DNA of 64,000 bases from Vitellaria paradoxa. Taxonomy: Eukaryota; Streptophyta; Magnoliopsida; Ericales; Sapotaceae. Both the position numbers and the translations under genes were made by a program. Location: NCBI GenBank assembly GCA_019916065.1, contig CM034237.1, positions 20,481,752 to 20,545,751 on the forward strand. The letters are read 5' to 3'. How positions within the stretch are numbered: position 1 is the first letter of the stretch; each line of letters opens with the position of its first letter. The notes under the pieces were generated by a model. It did no database searches. It had not been told where the DNA came from and saw only the letters and a program-made list of their open reading frames with translations. Below, in pieces: positions 36,018 through 47,449 of this stretch.

Positions 36018-36351
36018 GGATGGCTCAAGATTGCCTTCGGAATTGCAGCAAACTTTCCACCAAGGGAAGCACATTGCTTCCGTTGCTAAGAAACTCAAGG
36101 AATCTGCTTGACTTTTTTTCACTCGGCCATAATACTTCCGCTGCTACTGGTCATTCCATATACTTGCAAGTTTTCTTTAGATTAATTTCAATTGATGTGA
36201 TATGGTGGTTGTTAAAATAAGCATTTTGTTTACTTGAGTACTGTGTTCTCTTTCACACTATTTACCAGTGGCGTATATCAGTAACAATGTTTTTCTTTCA
36301 CTCCCACCTCTTTTACTGTTCATTTTCAATTTCTTTCAAGCACACGTATGT
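36018..36351 (+). pseudogene. FQR1 3' fragment (end of exon 4 plus 3' UTR)
   Basis: It matches 34060-34395 of copy 2, from 'ggatggctcaagattgcc' in exon 4 through the stop codon (36109-36111) and about 240 bp of 3' flank. It encodes only DGSRLPSEL(..)[21 protein letters not shown], with a two-codon deletion relative to the full genes. The tail KKLKESA matches copy 1 rather than copy 2. There is no start or FMN-binding region. A frame beginning at 35917 fuses transposon sequence to it by chance. Confidence 0.88.
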
Positions 36352-36784
36352 ATAGCTTGTACAGCAGATAATAGCAGATAATAAAAGTGGGATTGATATG
36401 GGCTTCGAATTAGACTAAAAGCTGCTTGATATATTCTAGCATGATGGATGAGAACCCCAGAACAAAGGAGATGTACCAAAAACTTTAAAATAAGGGAATA
36501 CTTGAATCCACAATAAAGAGAGAAAATTCTCTGTCTACGTATGTTATTCAATTTAATATACCTTTGCCAACCGCTACAAGTACTAAAGACTGAAAATATA
36601 CTAAACCATGATCTTTTATTAGGAAATTATAATATACTCGAAGTCTATCAATACTGATAAATATTAGATGATTGAAAAATCACAAAAAGAAAGAAAAATA
36701 AATCAATGTCAATTTGGGATCTTAAACGATGAAATTTTGAAAGGCTGGTCTATGAATACGGGTGGTGAGTATGACTCTACTCAA
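36352..36784. other. Unassigned AT-rich DNA
   Basis: I see no gene, terminal repeats or relation to other parts of the window. Homology to FQR1 ends at about 36351 and repeat A begins at about 36785. Confidence 0.6.
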
Positions 36785-38219
36785 GAAAATATTCGAGTTC
36801 TGTATATCATAAACTCAAATCAAATATTTGTGGTAAATTACAAAAACATCCTTGAATGTCAAATTGAGTCAATTCGGCGCATGTACTGCATTTCACCCGT
36901 TCTAGCTTGACAGAAATTGTTCTTTTTCATTTCTTGGAAGCTACACGTTCTTGCACCCGCAACTCTAAAAGCATGTCTATGCACTTGAGGAATTCACGAA
37001 GGGACAAAAATGAGTGTGTCACTTATTTGTATACCAGAAGCCGGTGCACATGCAATTAGTGTAAATTTTTTTTAATTATCAATAAAAATATTTTAGTTTT
37101 GTAAATTATGAATATTTACTTAATTTTCTATTAATTTTTTGGCAACCTATTAGAACTATCAATCATGATATAACAAGAGAGATTTGTGCAAGTCAAGAAT
37201 ACTAATTAATATGCTGTAAACAAATTAAAAAAATGAGAGAAGAAAGAATAAGAAGAAAAAAAATAATATTAATTGAATTTCACAATTTGTAGCTACATAA
37301 CTTTGAGTAAAAGGACGAGGAAAAAATGAAATAAAAAAACAAACAATTGTTTGAAGCAGATATATGCCACACCAATCCTTTCTAATCCTTAGAATTCTAT
37401 GGGATATATTTTGGATATGCAATAAAACTGTGTAACCTATCCTTTTAGGTGGAGTGGAAGGTTTAAACAAACTAATTCATTAGATAATTTTCTTTAAATT
37501 GATATTATCTTCTTTATACAAGACAATCTTTATCTCTAGCTTGATTTTTAAGTGTTTGTAATATTAAAAATAACTACAAAATAGGAAAATATACATTAAC
37601 TATCTTAAATTTGAAACAAAGATATTAATAGCTATTCTTGGCGAAATGTATGGCTCTTACCTGTAAAGATCCTATAGACCAATTACAATCTAAAAGTTTC
37701 CCTATAATGACAAGTTGGCAAACATAGAAATTTTTAGGCCTAAGGCAAAATTTCTATGAAGCTTGATTGCATGGATAAGATCTGATTGCTGTGACATATT
37801 TAATTTTGAAAAATAATAAATATCATTATTACCAGTTGAAATATGAGAGGCAGTAGGAGACCACTAAGCCAAATCACCATTGACTACTATGCCAGCATCA
37901 TTGATTAGAAGAGATCTAACAAGAATTGGACACTTTTAAGTTAGAGATATCACTATATATATCAATTTATATATGTGTGTGTGTGTGTGTGGGGCCTTAT
38001 CAGAATTGTGAGGTCTAAGTTACTTATCTTAATGGCCAGCTAGTAAGATCAGCCCTAGTTTAGACATGATTCTATTGGAGATGAATTGCAAAGATTGTAC
38101 ATAGACGAGACATTTCACTTGTACTTATGAATTGGAAATCATTGGAATTGAAACTAATTAAAAACAAACAAGATATATAATGATAGATTCATGTCGATTT
38201 TAATTTGTGTTAAAAAAAG
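36785..38219. repeat. Repeat A, first copy of a 1.4-kb anonymous segment
   Basis: It aligns with 39381-40789 and then, across a 9.1-kb insertion, with 49895-50236. Shared landmarks are 'caaatatttgtg.taaattac' at 36820/39420, 'ccttttaggtgga.tggaagg' at 37440/40208, and 'gattagaagagatctaac' at 37903/49931. It has no coding content that I recognise. It keeps empty sites for two insertions present in repeat B (TTA at 37023-37025, CAAAT at 37870-37874). Confidence 0.85.
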
Positions 38220-39355
38220 TGTAATATCCCAGATTTCTACATTAATATAATTTGATAATTTTTAACAAGTTTTAAATGTGATAATATGTTATTTTAATCA
38301 ATTATAGCCATTAAGGATGTTAATTGTTGAGATTTTAGAAGAAATGAGCAAAATTTTAGGACTTAGCCAAAATTTGGCACCAAGTCACGTAGAGGGGCAC
38401 CCTGCTTGTGTAAATTTTGATAGATTGATGTGGCTTAGAGCTTTTCAATCGGGAGTCACTTCCATGGTAGCCTTTGATCAGATTAGGTAGTAGGAGAGGT
38501 CTTAGGGCTCTGTAGCAAACTTAATGAACAAGTTGGAGGTTCTATATAGATGTATAAGAGGAGAAATAGAGAGAGTTTTGGAATCAAGACAGAGAAGGAA
38601 GAAGATCTGGGAGGAAGCCAAAGGATTTGAGGGTTTGGTAAGTGATTCTACCCTTAACCAAACTTAAATTAGTTTTGTAGAAATAAACCAAACTCAAATT
38701 AGTTTTGTAGAAATACAATTGAACACCTATTGAACACATATATGTGATTGGTTTGTCGTTAGGATCAAAGGTTTGTGTAAACGATCTACTCGAAGTTTGA
38801 AACCTGAAACCTAGAGTTCACTACCTTTGTGTCCCACTTTGTTCAAAGCTTGAGGTAGGGATTTCTACCTTCCTAATAGCATATATGAGATGTAATAAAT
38901 TGAGAAATGTTGTTATGATGCTTATTTAGGATTTTGGAAGTATAAATGAGTGATTCAAGTGGGGTGGTATATACGAATATGTATGCATATATAGTTTAGA
39001 ACTAAGATTTTGATTTTGAAAGACTAAGTTAACTAAAACTTGTTTTGGTAGATTCATTGGAATCTCACAAGTCCTAGACAACACATAGAAATCAAGTTTT
39101 GAACTAGAAATTCAATTTAGCGAAGTTTGAAGCTTAAGAGCATGAACCAATGTTTAGACCAAAATAAGGGAAACCACCTGAGCACAGAGAGGTGTCTAGG
39201 GGGTGCAGAGGAGCGGCTCGACCCTCTGTGTGGGCGCCCAGATGCGCAGATGGGCACCCCGGGAAATTCCAAAGTCTTAAAAATCAATCTGTTTTGATGT
39301 TTAACTAGTTTATTCCTATCATACACTTGATATATGTTTAAAATAAGGTATTCTT
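38220..39355 (+). mobile_element. Truncated gypsy LTR related to the solo LTR at 12546
   Basis: It starts TGTAATATCCCAGATTTC and follows the solo LTR at 12546 through 'ttttaacaagttt', 'gagcttgaggtagggatt' and 'cacttgatatatgtt'. Homology stops near 39355, so the 3' half of the LTR is missing. It sits between repeats A and B. Short minus-strand frames here are not genes. Confidence 0.75.
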
Positions 39356-39380
39356 AAGAGAAATGACTTCTTCTTAAGAG

Positions 39381-40789
39381 AAAATATTCAAATTCTAAAT
39401 ATTATACATTCAAATCAAATATTTGTGATAAATTACAAAAACAACCTTGAATGTTAAATTGAGTCAATTCTGCCTATTTACTATATGTCACTCGTTCTAC
39501 CTTGATAGAAATTGTTTTTTTTTTTTCATTTCTTAAAAGCTATATGTTCTTGCACCCTTAACTTTAAAAGCATGTTAAAGCATTTGAGGAATTTATGAAG
39601 GGACAAAAATGACTATAACGGTATGTCACTTAGGGTGTGTTTGGAATGATAAAAAATGAGATAAAACGAGATAAAGTGAGATAAGTTGTGGGTTCATAAT
39701 TCGTGCAGTGATCTAAAAGTGAATAACTTTTAGAGTGTTTTAGTGTTTTTCACAATTTTTTAGAGTTTTTTGTCATTCCAAACAGAGCCTTATTTGTAGA
39801 CTAGAAGTCGTTGCACACGTAGTGCCTGTAAATTTTTTTAATTATCAATAAAAATATTTTAGTTTTATAAGTTATGAATATTTACTTAATTTTCTATTAA
39901 TTTTTAAACAACCTATTAGAACTATCAATCATGATATAGCAAGAGAGATTTGTGCAAGTTAAGAACACTAATTAAATTGTTGTAAAAAAATTAAAAAAGT
40001 GAGAGAAAGAAGAGTAAGAAGAAAAAAATAATATTAATTAAATTTCAAATTTTGTAGTTATATTACTTTAAGTAAAAAGAGAAAAAAAAAAAAATTGAAA
40101 TAGAAAACAAACAGTCATTTGAAGCAGATATATGCCATACCAATCTTTCTACTCCTTAGAGTTCTATAAGACATATTTTGATATGCAATAAAATTGTATA
40201 ACCTATCCTTTTAGGTGGAATGGAAGGTTTAAACAAACTAATTCATTAGATAATCTTCTTTTAATCGATATAATCTTCTTTATTTATACAGGATATTCTT
40301 CATCTCTAGCATGATTTTTGAGTGTTTGTAATATTAAAGATGACTATAAAATAGGAAAATATACATTAAATATCTTAAAGATATCAATAGCTATTCATAG
40401 AGAAATGTGTGGCTCTTGCTTGTAAAGATCCTATAGACCAATTACAATCTAAAAGTTTCCCTACAATGATAAATTGGCAGACCTAGAAATTTTGAGGTCT
40501 AAGGCAAAATATTTGATGAGATCTACCTAAAAAATTTCTACAAAAGGAGTTATGGTCAGTATGCGTAAAACCAAATTGTTGTGAAGTATTTAATTAAAAA
40601 AAAGAACAAAGTTGTGAAGCCAAAATATGTGATGAGGCCTATCTAAAAAAAAAAAAGTTAAAAAAATGCTATGAAGCAAGATTGCATGGATAAGTTTGGA
40701 TTGCTGTGAAATATTTAATTTAAAAAAATAATAAATATCATTGTTATGTGTTGAAATGTGAGAGGCAGTTGGGGACCACTAAGCCAAAT
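39381..40789. repeat. Repeat B, second copy of the anonymous segment (part 1)
   Basis: Tandem partner of repeat A. It contains a 157-bp MITE and, at about 40490-40690, some 190 bp of locally duplicated sequence that A lacks. It breaks off at CAAAT (40785-40789) and continues at 49895 after the nested insertion. No gene is visible. Confidence 0.85.
39633..39789. mobile_element. Tourist-like (PIF/Harbinger) MITE, 157 bp
   Basis: Terminal inverted repeats GGGTGTGTTTGGAATGA and, reverse-complemented, GGCTCTGTTTGGAATGA. It is flanked by TTA at 39630-39632 and 39790-39792. Repeat A has the empty site with a single TTA (37023-37025), which proves insertion and fixes the target duplication. There is no coding capacity. 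Confidence 0.92.
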
Positions 40790-41939
40790 TGACGTAGACA
40801 TGAAATATTATTTATTTTCCTTAGATAGTTTTATTTACTTTCCTTTGGTAATGAAATTTTATTTTATTTTATCTACCTTAACATATATAAAGGTTAGGAA
40901 TCGTAAGAGATTCACAGTTTTTATTATTGATTGAAAATAGGATTTCCTGAATTTTTATTTTCTCTAATTTTTGCTTGAAAGATTAAAATTTTACAAGCTT
41001 CCAATTCGTCAAGTGGTATCAAAATAAGATTTTCTCTAATCTGATGGTACAAGATAATACTAGCAGTTACGTAAATACTGGCGGAGTACAGCAGATGTCC
41101 TATTCATCTCAAAAACGTAATGGAGATACTAAGAAGTGATGGGAGGTGTAACACCCAATATTTAATTTTGGCCAATTATGTGTTATTTTGAGCTAATAAA
41201 ATATTTAAAATGAGATTGAGTAATTTATTTTATTTTTCTGTGGGCCGGGTCTGGCCCAAAATCGATATTTGGTTGGACAACTGGGTTGGACCTCGCCTTT
41301 CTTTTCTCTTCTCTTTCTTTCTTTTCTTTTCTTTTCTCTTTGGGCTTCTTCTCTTTTCTTTTTCTTTTTTTTTTTTGGTTTGGCCTGTGGGGTTTCTAGA
41401 GACCACGGGAAGAGAAAGAAAAGAGAAAGAGCGATTCGAGAAGGAAGGAAGGCAAACCCGGGTAGTTTTCGACGTCGTGAATGCTGTGATGGTGTTCGTT
41501 TCGCATGATTTCGCTCAAGGTACGAGAAATCGATGTCAAAAGGTTAGGTGCCTAAACTAAAATCTATTTATTTCTCCTTTTCTCTTCAGATCTGAGGTAA
41601 ATATAACCTATATTTGTGTTCTAGACGTTACAAGAATCTTTTTGGTATATTTATATGCTTGATTTGGTGAAGTTTTGTGAAATGTGTATATATATATACA
41701 TATGTTTATACACAGGTATGTATATATATGCATATATATGTTGAATTATTTTATAGTTTTAAGCTATGATAATTATATAAATGATACATAGAGATTTTAG
41801 GATAAATTTCTATATGTTCATTTTGTGTGGAAGTGATCAAATTTAGATTGACAGTATGAAAATAGTTCGAAATTGGAAGCCAACATTACAGGAAGGGGAA
41901 AAGGAAGAAAATATAAGGAAAATAATTTAATATATTACC

Positions 41940-42120
41940 ATCCGACCCCAAAAGCTTGGATATTATAGAATGACCTCAAAGTATTAAATAATTACAAAGT
42001 GGCCCCAAAGTTTTAAATAATTACAAAGTGACCCCCCAAAGTTGTACATAATTATAAAGTGGCCCCAAAGGTTTTACATAATTACGAAATAGCCCCTAAT
42101 GTTTAGAAAATTTACAATTT
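41940..42120. repeat. Minisatellite in gypsy LTR, about 34-bp unit
   Basis: About five copies of 'aaagtggccccaaagttttaaataattac' with minor changes. The 3' LTR carries the same array at about 48257-48440. Confidence 0.85.
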
Positions 42121-42669
42121 TACCTTTAAAGAATTGGGGAGAATAATAATGTTGCCCCTAAAGTTATGAGAAATTATAGTTGATGTTACCGAATTGGAAA
42201 GATGTTAGAAAAAGTGTAAATTTTGAGATTTTAAGGCATGCTTTGTTTTATGTTAATAATTGTAGAAAAGAATTACTATATATGATTAAATTATATGAGA
42301 CATAATTGATGATTTAATATAGCATACTTTATTAATGTTGTGAATTATTGAAGAGAATTATTTGCATGATTGAGCAAATCACGTGCATGGGGCTGGGGTG
42401 GCATTATCTGATTTATGTTGAGAATATTAATTGGCTGAGAGTGCCACATTCATATTGTGACGTGCCAAGGCACGGATTATATATAGATGGACGGAATTTA
42501 CAATTTAAGAAAAATGAGAACATGAGATTTTAAAAATATCAGATGATCCCCAAGCGATATATATAAAACTAAAGATTAGCCATTTGGAGTAGAGCATTAA
42601 TCTCAAGGTGAGATATTATGAGATTTTCTCCAGATTGTAATCAGATCTTGCTTAAGATAAGCAGATGTT

Positions 42670-42915
42670 GACCAGGGGTGTAACACGGTTCCCTAGCAGA
42701 AGGACCAGGGGGTAATACGATTCCCCTGAGTCTTAACTGAATGGGGGTGTAACCTAGTTCCCCAACTGCTATTTATATTGATTACCCTACTTGAGATAAG
42801 CAGATGCTTGACTAGGGTGTAACACGTTTCCCTATCAGAAGGGCCAGGGGGTGTAACACAGTTTTCCTGAGTCGTACACCAATTGGGGTGTAACATGGTT
42901 CCCCATTTGGTTTAT
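42670..42915. repeat. Cluster of GGGTGTAACACGGTTCCC repeats in gypsy LTR
   Basis: Six imperfect copies of 'ggtgtaacacggttccc' separated by 25-60 bp, repeated in the 3' LTR at about 49000-49235. The core TGTAACAC equals the first eight bases of the LTR itself. Confidence 0.8.
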
Positions 42916-43309
42916 ATATATATTAAAATAATGTGATTGCTACATTTGTTGATGAGATGTGTGAATTATTCTATTAATCATGAGTTTAGTCATGAAATAG
43001 GAAATATAAAATAGGAACTACGGTGACCTGATTCTTGAGGTGGGATACGTAGGCAGCTTAAGCTAGAGTAGCTTGAGTCCGGTCTAAATTATGGATGACA
43101 ATGATTGTGTTTAGTTTTCTTAATTGAGAGTTGAATTATGTTATTGACAAATGGACGGTTACGATATCAAATATTATTTTATATGGGAATGAGTAATGAT
43201 TTTGGATATTTTGATAATTTTAATTCAGTGTGAATTGAATTTTATTATTTATTTTGGTTCTCACATTCCCTTGCCATCTGTCTTAGACAATTAAGTTAAG
43301 GACGTGACA

Positions 43310-46300
43310 GATTAGTATCAGAGCATTAAGTTGTGAATATTTCTGGGTCTTGAGTAATGAGGCTTACGTGTTTCTATTATGTCTTATAAATTTCTCAGTG
43401 CTTATTTCATGAATTTAAGATTGACGATTATGATGTTTTGTGCTATAGTGGGTTGTGAAAATGGTTGGAATTAGGATTTTGCCCAAAACAGTGGCTCTGT
43501 CAGTTAACGATATAAAAAATTTTATGGAGCAATATAGTTAATAGTGAAATTTGATAATTGGTAATGATTTGACGAGCTTGGAGTGACATTTACAAAATGT
43601 TCTACTGGTTTTTCGAATATCGTGAATAGTAACTAGAAGAGAGTATGAAATTGATGAAGATTTTGAATTTGAATTCAAGAGGCTTGAAGGGTCTAAGTTA
43701 GTGACTCATGGACTTATCGAGAGTATATTTTATTATTAAATGAGGACAATTGTTGAATGATATTAGAGTTTTAGTCAGTAAATAAAATTGAGATGATAGT
43801 GGGAATAGATAGGTTACCCACTTATTATATGACGATTAGTTATTACTATGAGTTAGTAACAACTGTTTTACTTAAGAACCATGTAGTTCAAAATTAAACT
43901 AAGGTTAAAGTCATGTTATTTTTTTCAATACTTAATGTTAAGTGTGTTGAGGGAGTTTCTATTTTGATGGCAGTTTAATGCAGAATGAGAAGAGTCTCAA
44001 TCTTGGTTTCCAAAAATGAATTGTAAATTGGTGGATGTGCTTTTTCTAAATGGTGAGGACTTCTTTCTTAGTGGGAAATGACTTTTTTTTTCTGTGGAGC
44101 TTGTGTCGTGTGTCTTTTCTATTTTGTTATGCCATGTCATATGGCGCAGATTAAATTAAAAGAGTTTAAATATTAAATTGAAGATTCATCTTGTGGTTTT
44201 GTATAATATAGTATATTGTAGTGAGAACATCCTAAAGTTTTGGATAAGGTTGTAAATCCAGTGATAACTAGGGATGAGCATTAGCCGTTGAGAGTTGGCA
44301 ATTTATTTGATTAATTGTGTTTTAAGAAGAGTGAGTTAAGTTTTTATTGTTCGAGGTGAAAGTTTGGGATCAGTTAATTTTGGTTGGATTATTATAATTA
44401 GTTTCTCAAAAGCCTTAGTAATGTTAGTTGAACATGACAAGGGTTTATGGATTATATCCAGTGTTTCAGATTTTGGTGTGTTGTTACAATTGCTCTATTT
44501 AGATTCTTCTTAGATGGAAGGTCTATTGACTTAGTTAATTGGGAAAGAAGTTTAATCGTTTAGAGGAAAACTTGCAAGGGTATCTCAATGGCCGAAGTGA
44601 CAGATGGCTGAGGCTTCGGTGTTGGTCATTTTTTTTTTACAATGAATGAGTTACTTTAGATATTATGATACTTCACATGAAGATTTTGGTTTTATTCTTA
44701 TATAGAATAATCAAATGGTGGTGTGAGTCGAGGTAGTTGAAGCCTCGACGACGTTAACGGGACAGAGAAGGGTTAGGATATGCTTTGATCACCAGAGTTT
44801 AAAGGTAATTACAAACATTATGTAACTAAATTGGGAAACATTATAAGTGGAATGAGTACTTAGGGATTATAATCTTGATAATTAGTGTTATTCTGGTGGT
44901 GTTCAGGTAGTAATTGGTACATTGCGTAATAAGTTGTAGAGTTTGGTGATTGTCATAATTTAATTTTGATAAAGTAATCTAGAAGGTGTTGACAAATTTA
45001 AAGTTTCTTTGGAACAATGATATTGACAAGTATGAAGTGATTTTCTTGATGTTCGAGTTACTGTGAATAACCCTAAGGCTATGGATTAGAGTTATTGAAG
45101 TTTAACAGTGAGATCGATTTTGTTAGAAAATGTAATGTCACTAGCTTGCTGACTTGATGACTAAAAGTTATGGTATGTTGTCAAATGGACGAGTGAAATT
45201 CAAACAATTATATATTCATACTGTATATAGATAAAATTGAGAAAAATTGTAATTCGAGAGTTTCAAGTGGTTATCCTGGTGAGATGAAAATGTACAAAGG
45301 TTTAGAATGGCCCTAATGGTAGGGTGACCTTCAAGTAATAGAATAAACTGAATTGATTTAAACTTGCAAATAAATGGATTTTTCCACATAACAGGTGATG
45401 ATTGGTTGCTTCCATATATTAATAATAATCATTTTGTTCGAGGACTCAGTGGTTCTAATTTGGGATGAGGTAATACCTCCTCCACAATTGATATTAAATT
45501 GCATGGGGGAAGCCTTTTATCTATATGGCAAGTTGAGGTTGATCAAGTAGGGATTTAATTTTATTTTCCAAGAGCAAGGTGTAGATGGCGGATGTGTTTC
45601 CCGAGGAAGTGCAAGATCTAATTGAATGAGTATTGTTAAAACCAAGGTTGTTACCAGAGACAAGAATTGGTCGGTAATTAGACACAAAAGTTTTACAAAA
45701 TAGTAATTGTTAGTACTAAGGTTGATAGATATGTGAGTGGATTATATAGTGGTGGTGGTCCAGTGGGCCCAAGCATAAGATTTATTAAGGATTTCAATAA
45801 TGGTGGTCATGTTGAGAATGATGATTGGAGGGGATTGTGAAGAAAATAATAATTTAACTTTGAAAGTTTAGAAGTCTGAATAGTACAAGTATACAAATTT
45901 TGGAATTAATGAGATTATAGGTTACAATAAAATGATGGGTGGTGGTAGATCAACTTTAAAGTTTAGAAAATGAAAAAGTTGAGGCAATTTGGAAAAAAAA
46001 AAAGTGGCCACTTTTCATATGGCAATCAACTATTAATGTAAGCGATTGGTGATCATTGTGCCTTATGGTTGTAGTGAAGTTTAGGGTAAACTGAGAGTAG
46101 TATTGCATTCTCTAAAAGCCTAGTTTATAGTGTTTTGAAATGATCAGGTTGAGGTTTGATGAAAAGAATGATTAGTACTGTCTTTGTAATATGATGTACA
46201 CACGTGTTGATAGATGCATGGGGGTTTCTCAATTTGCCTTCTCAAGGGAAATGATATCTCTTTTTAAAGTCCATATCGGGAGTTTCCCGTGTTTCTATGG

Positions 46301-47449
46301 TGTTATGTTATTTAGCACTAATTGGATTAAGTTAATTGAGACTTCAGTTGGATGAATTAATTACTAGTCTGGAGTTTCACTTGTTATAGTATTTGTTAGA
46401 AAAGAGCAATGGTGATTTTCATTAGATATGAGAGAAGAACCCTATGATTTTGGGTAAACTGGAAGTTGTTAAGCTTGATGGCAATTAAGAATAAGTATTC
46501 GTATTGAGAATTGGCAATCTATTTGATTAGTTGCATGTCAAGATAGTGTTCAGAGTTTTGTAATAATCGGTTAAAGTATTATAGTGGATTTTCTAAGGGC
46601 TTCCATGGTAATGATGGGGCAAGACTGAGATCTGTATTAGATACTTGAAGTTTGTAGATTTGGTGGGTTACCTTTACTATCCTATTTTGGATATTTTCTA
46701 ACTGATGGATTCATTGGCTTAGTCGATTTCAAGGAAAGATAGAAATCAGTAGAAGATTAAGGTTTTAAATTCCTAGTGTCATTCTGATGAGTCTAATGTA
46801 GTGGCCAATGTATAAATTAAGAAGTCGCTGGTATTGGCGACTGTTATGGTTGGTTTTCTCTTATTTAAGGTTGTCGAGAAGATGTTTGAAACTTTGATAA
46901 TTTTGGGACAAGAGTCATGGTAATAGTGAAATGAATTTCTAAAAAATGCGTTATGAATAAATGGTATGAATAATATGGAATTATTGGATTCCAGTTATAT
47001 CACCATTGTTATCAAATAGTAAAGTATGGTTGTTCTTCTTACTAAAGTGTGAAACACAAGGGTATAACCATATTGAAACTTAAGAACAAAATGGCGTTGA
47101 CTGAAATAGTTGTACTTTTGGAAGTGAAAGTTTGAAAGTATCATCATTCAAGGTGGTGGTGTGCCCTAATAGCTAGAATTCATAGGTATAATGACTTGAA
47201 TTGTAAATTCTAAAGAAAGAAGATGAAATACGCAGTAGTGTTAACTAACATTATAGAGTAAGTATTCACATGAGCTGAATTTTGATATAAAATCATTTAG
47301 TTGATTTGTGTGCTAAGGCACCATTGAGTATTTGTGAGATCCTTAGAGATAAGTGAATTGGGGATGTAATTGACATGGATGTCTTGGTTCCTAGACCAAA
47401 GTTTGTAATTATATTTTGAAGACGAAATTTTTTTATAAGGAGGGAAGAA
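43310..47449 (+). pseudogene. Internal region of the gypsy element, eroded gag-pol
   Basis: It begins with GATTAGTATCAGAGC, a primer site matching initiator tRNA-Met (TGGTATCAGAGC) apart from its first bases. At 45585-45629 one frame reads MADVFPEEVQDLIE, matching the conserved 'F.DVFPEELPGLPP' at the start of gypsy reverse transcriptase. No frame of 60 codons or more was found across 4.1 kb, so the coding region is thoroughly mutated and the copy depended on others or died long ago. It ends in the polypurine stretch GGAGGGAAGA just before the 3' LTR. Confidence 0.75.
47438..47447 (+). other. Polypurine tract of the gypsy element
   Basis: Purine run AAGGAGGGAAGA directly upstream of the 3' LTR start TGTAACACC, in the position where plus-strand DNA synthesis is primed. 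Confidence 0.8.

Larger units (their letters stand above)
41147..43309 (+). repeat. 5' LTR of the 8.5-kb gypsy element
   Basis: 2163 bp. From the start: 'tgtaacacccaatatttaatt', a C/T-rich tract at about 41296-41372, a TATA-rich zone near 41685-41740, a 34-bp minisatellite (about 41940-42120), a GTAACAC repeat cluster (about 42670-42905) and 'ggtgggatacgtaggcagctt' near 43040. Small frames such as 41210-41560 and 42348-42533 recur in the 3' LTR and are not genes. Confidence 0.92.

Noticed and set aside
35917..36111. Frame joining CACTA-like sequence to the FQR1 C-terminus, a possible fusion gene
   Set aside because: The upstream part is subterminal transposon repeat and FQR1 lacks its FMN-binding half; the fusion is accidental.
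36668..36910. 80-codon frame as a possible small host gene
   Set aside because: It crosses the start of anonymous repeat A, and the related stretch of repeat B (from 39381) shows no corresponding open frame; no domain is visible.
41210..41560. Frames of 79-116 codons in the gypsy LTR, repeated at 47471-47786
   Set aside because: Phe/Leu/Ser-rich translation of a C/T tract inside LTRs; present in both LTRs with length changes in the T run, so not a conserved gene.
43310..47449. Possible host gene between the gypsy LTRs
   Set aside because: The position, primer site, polypurine tract and DVFPEE motif identify it as a retrotransposon interior; no long frame exists.
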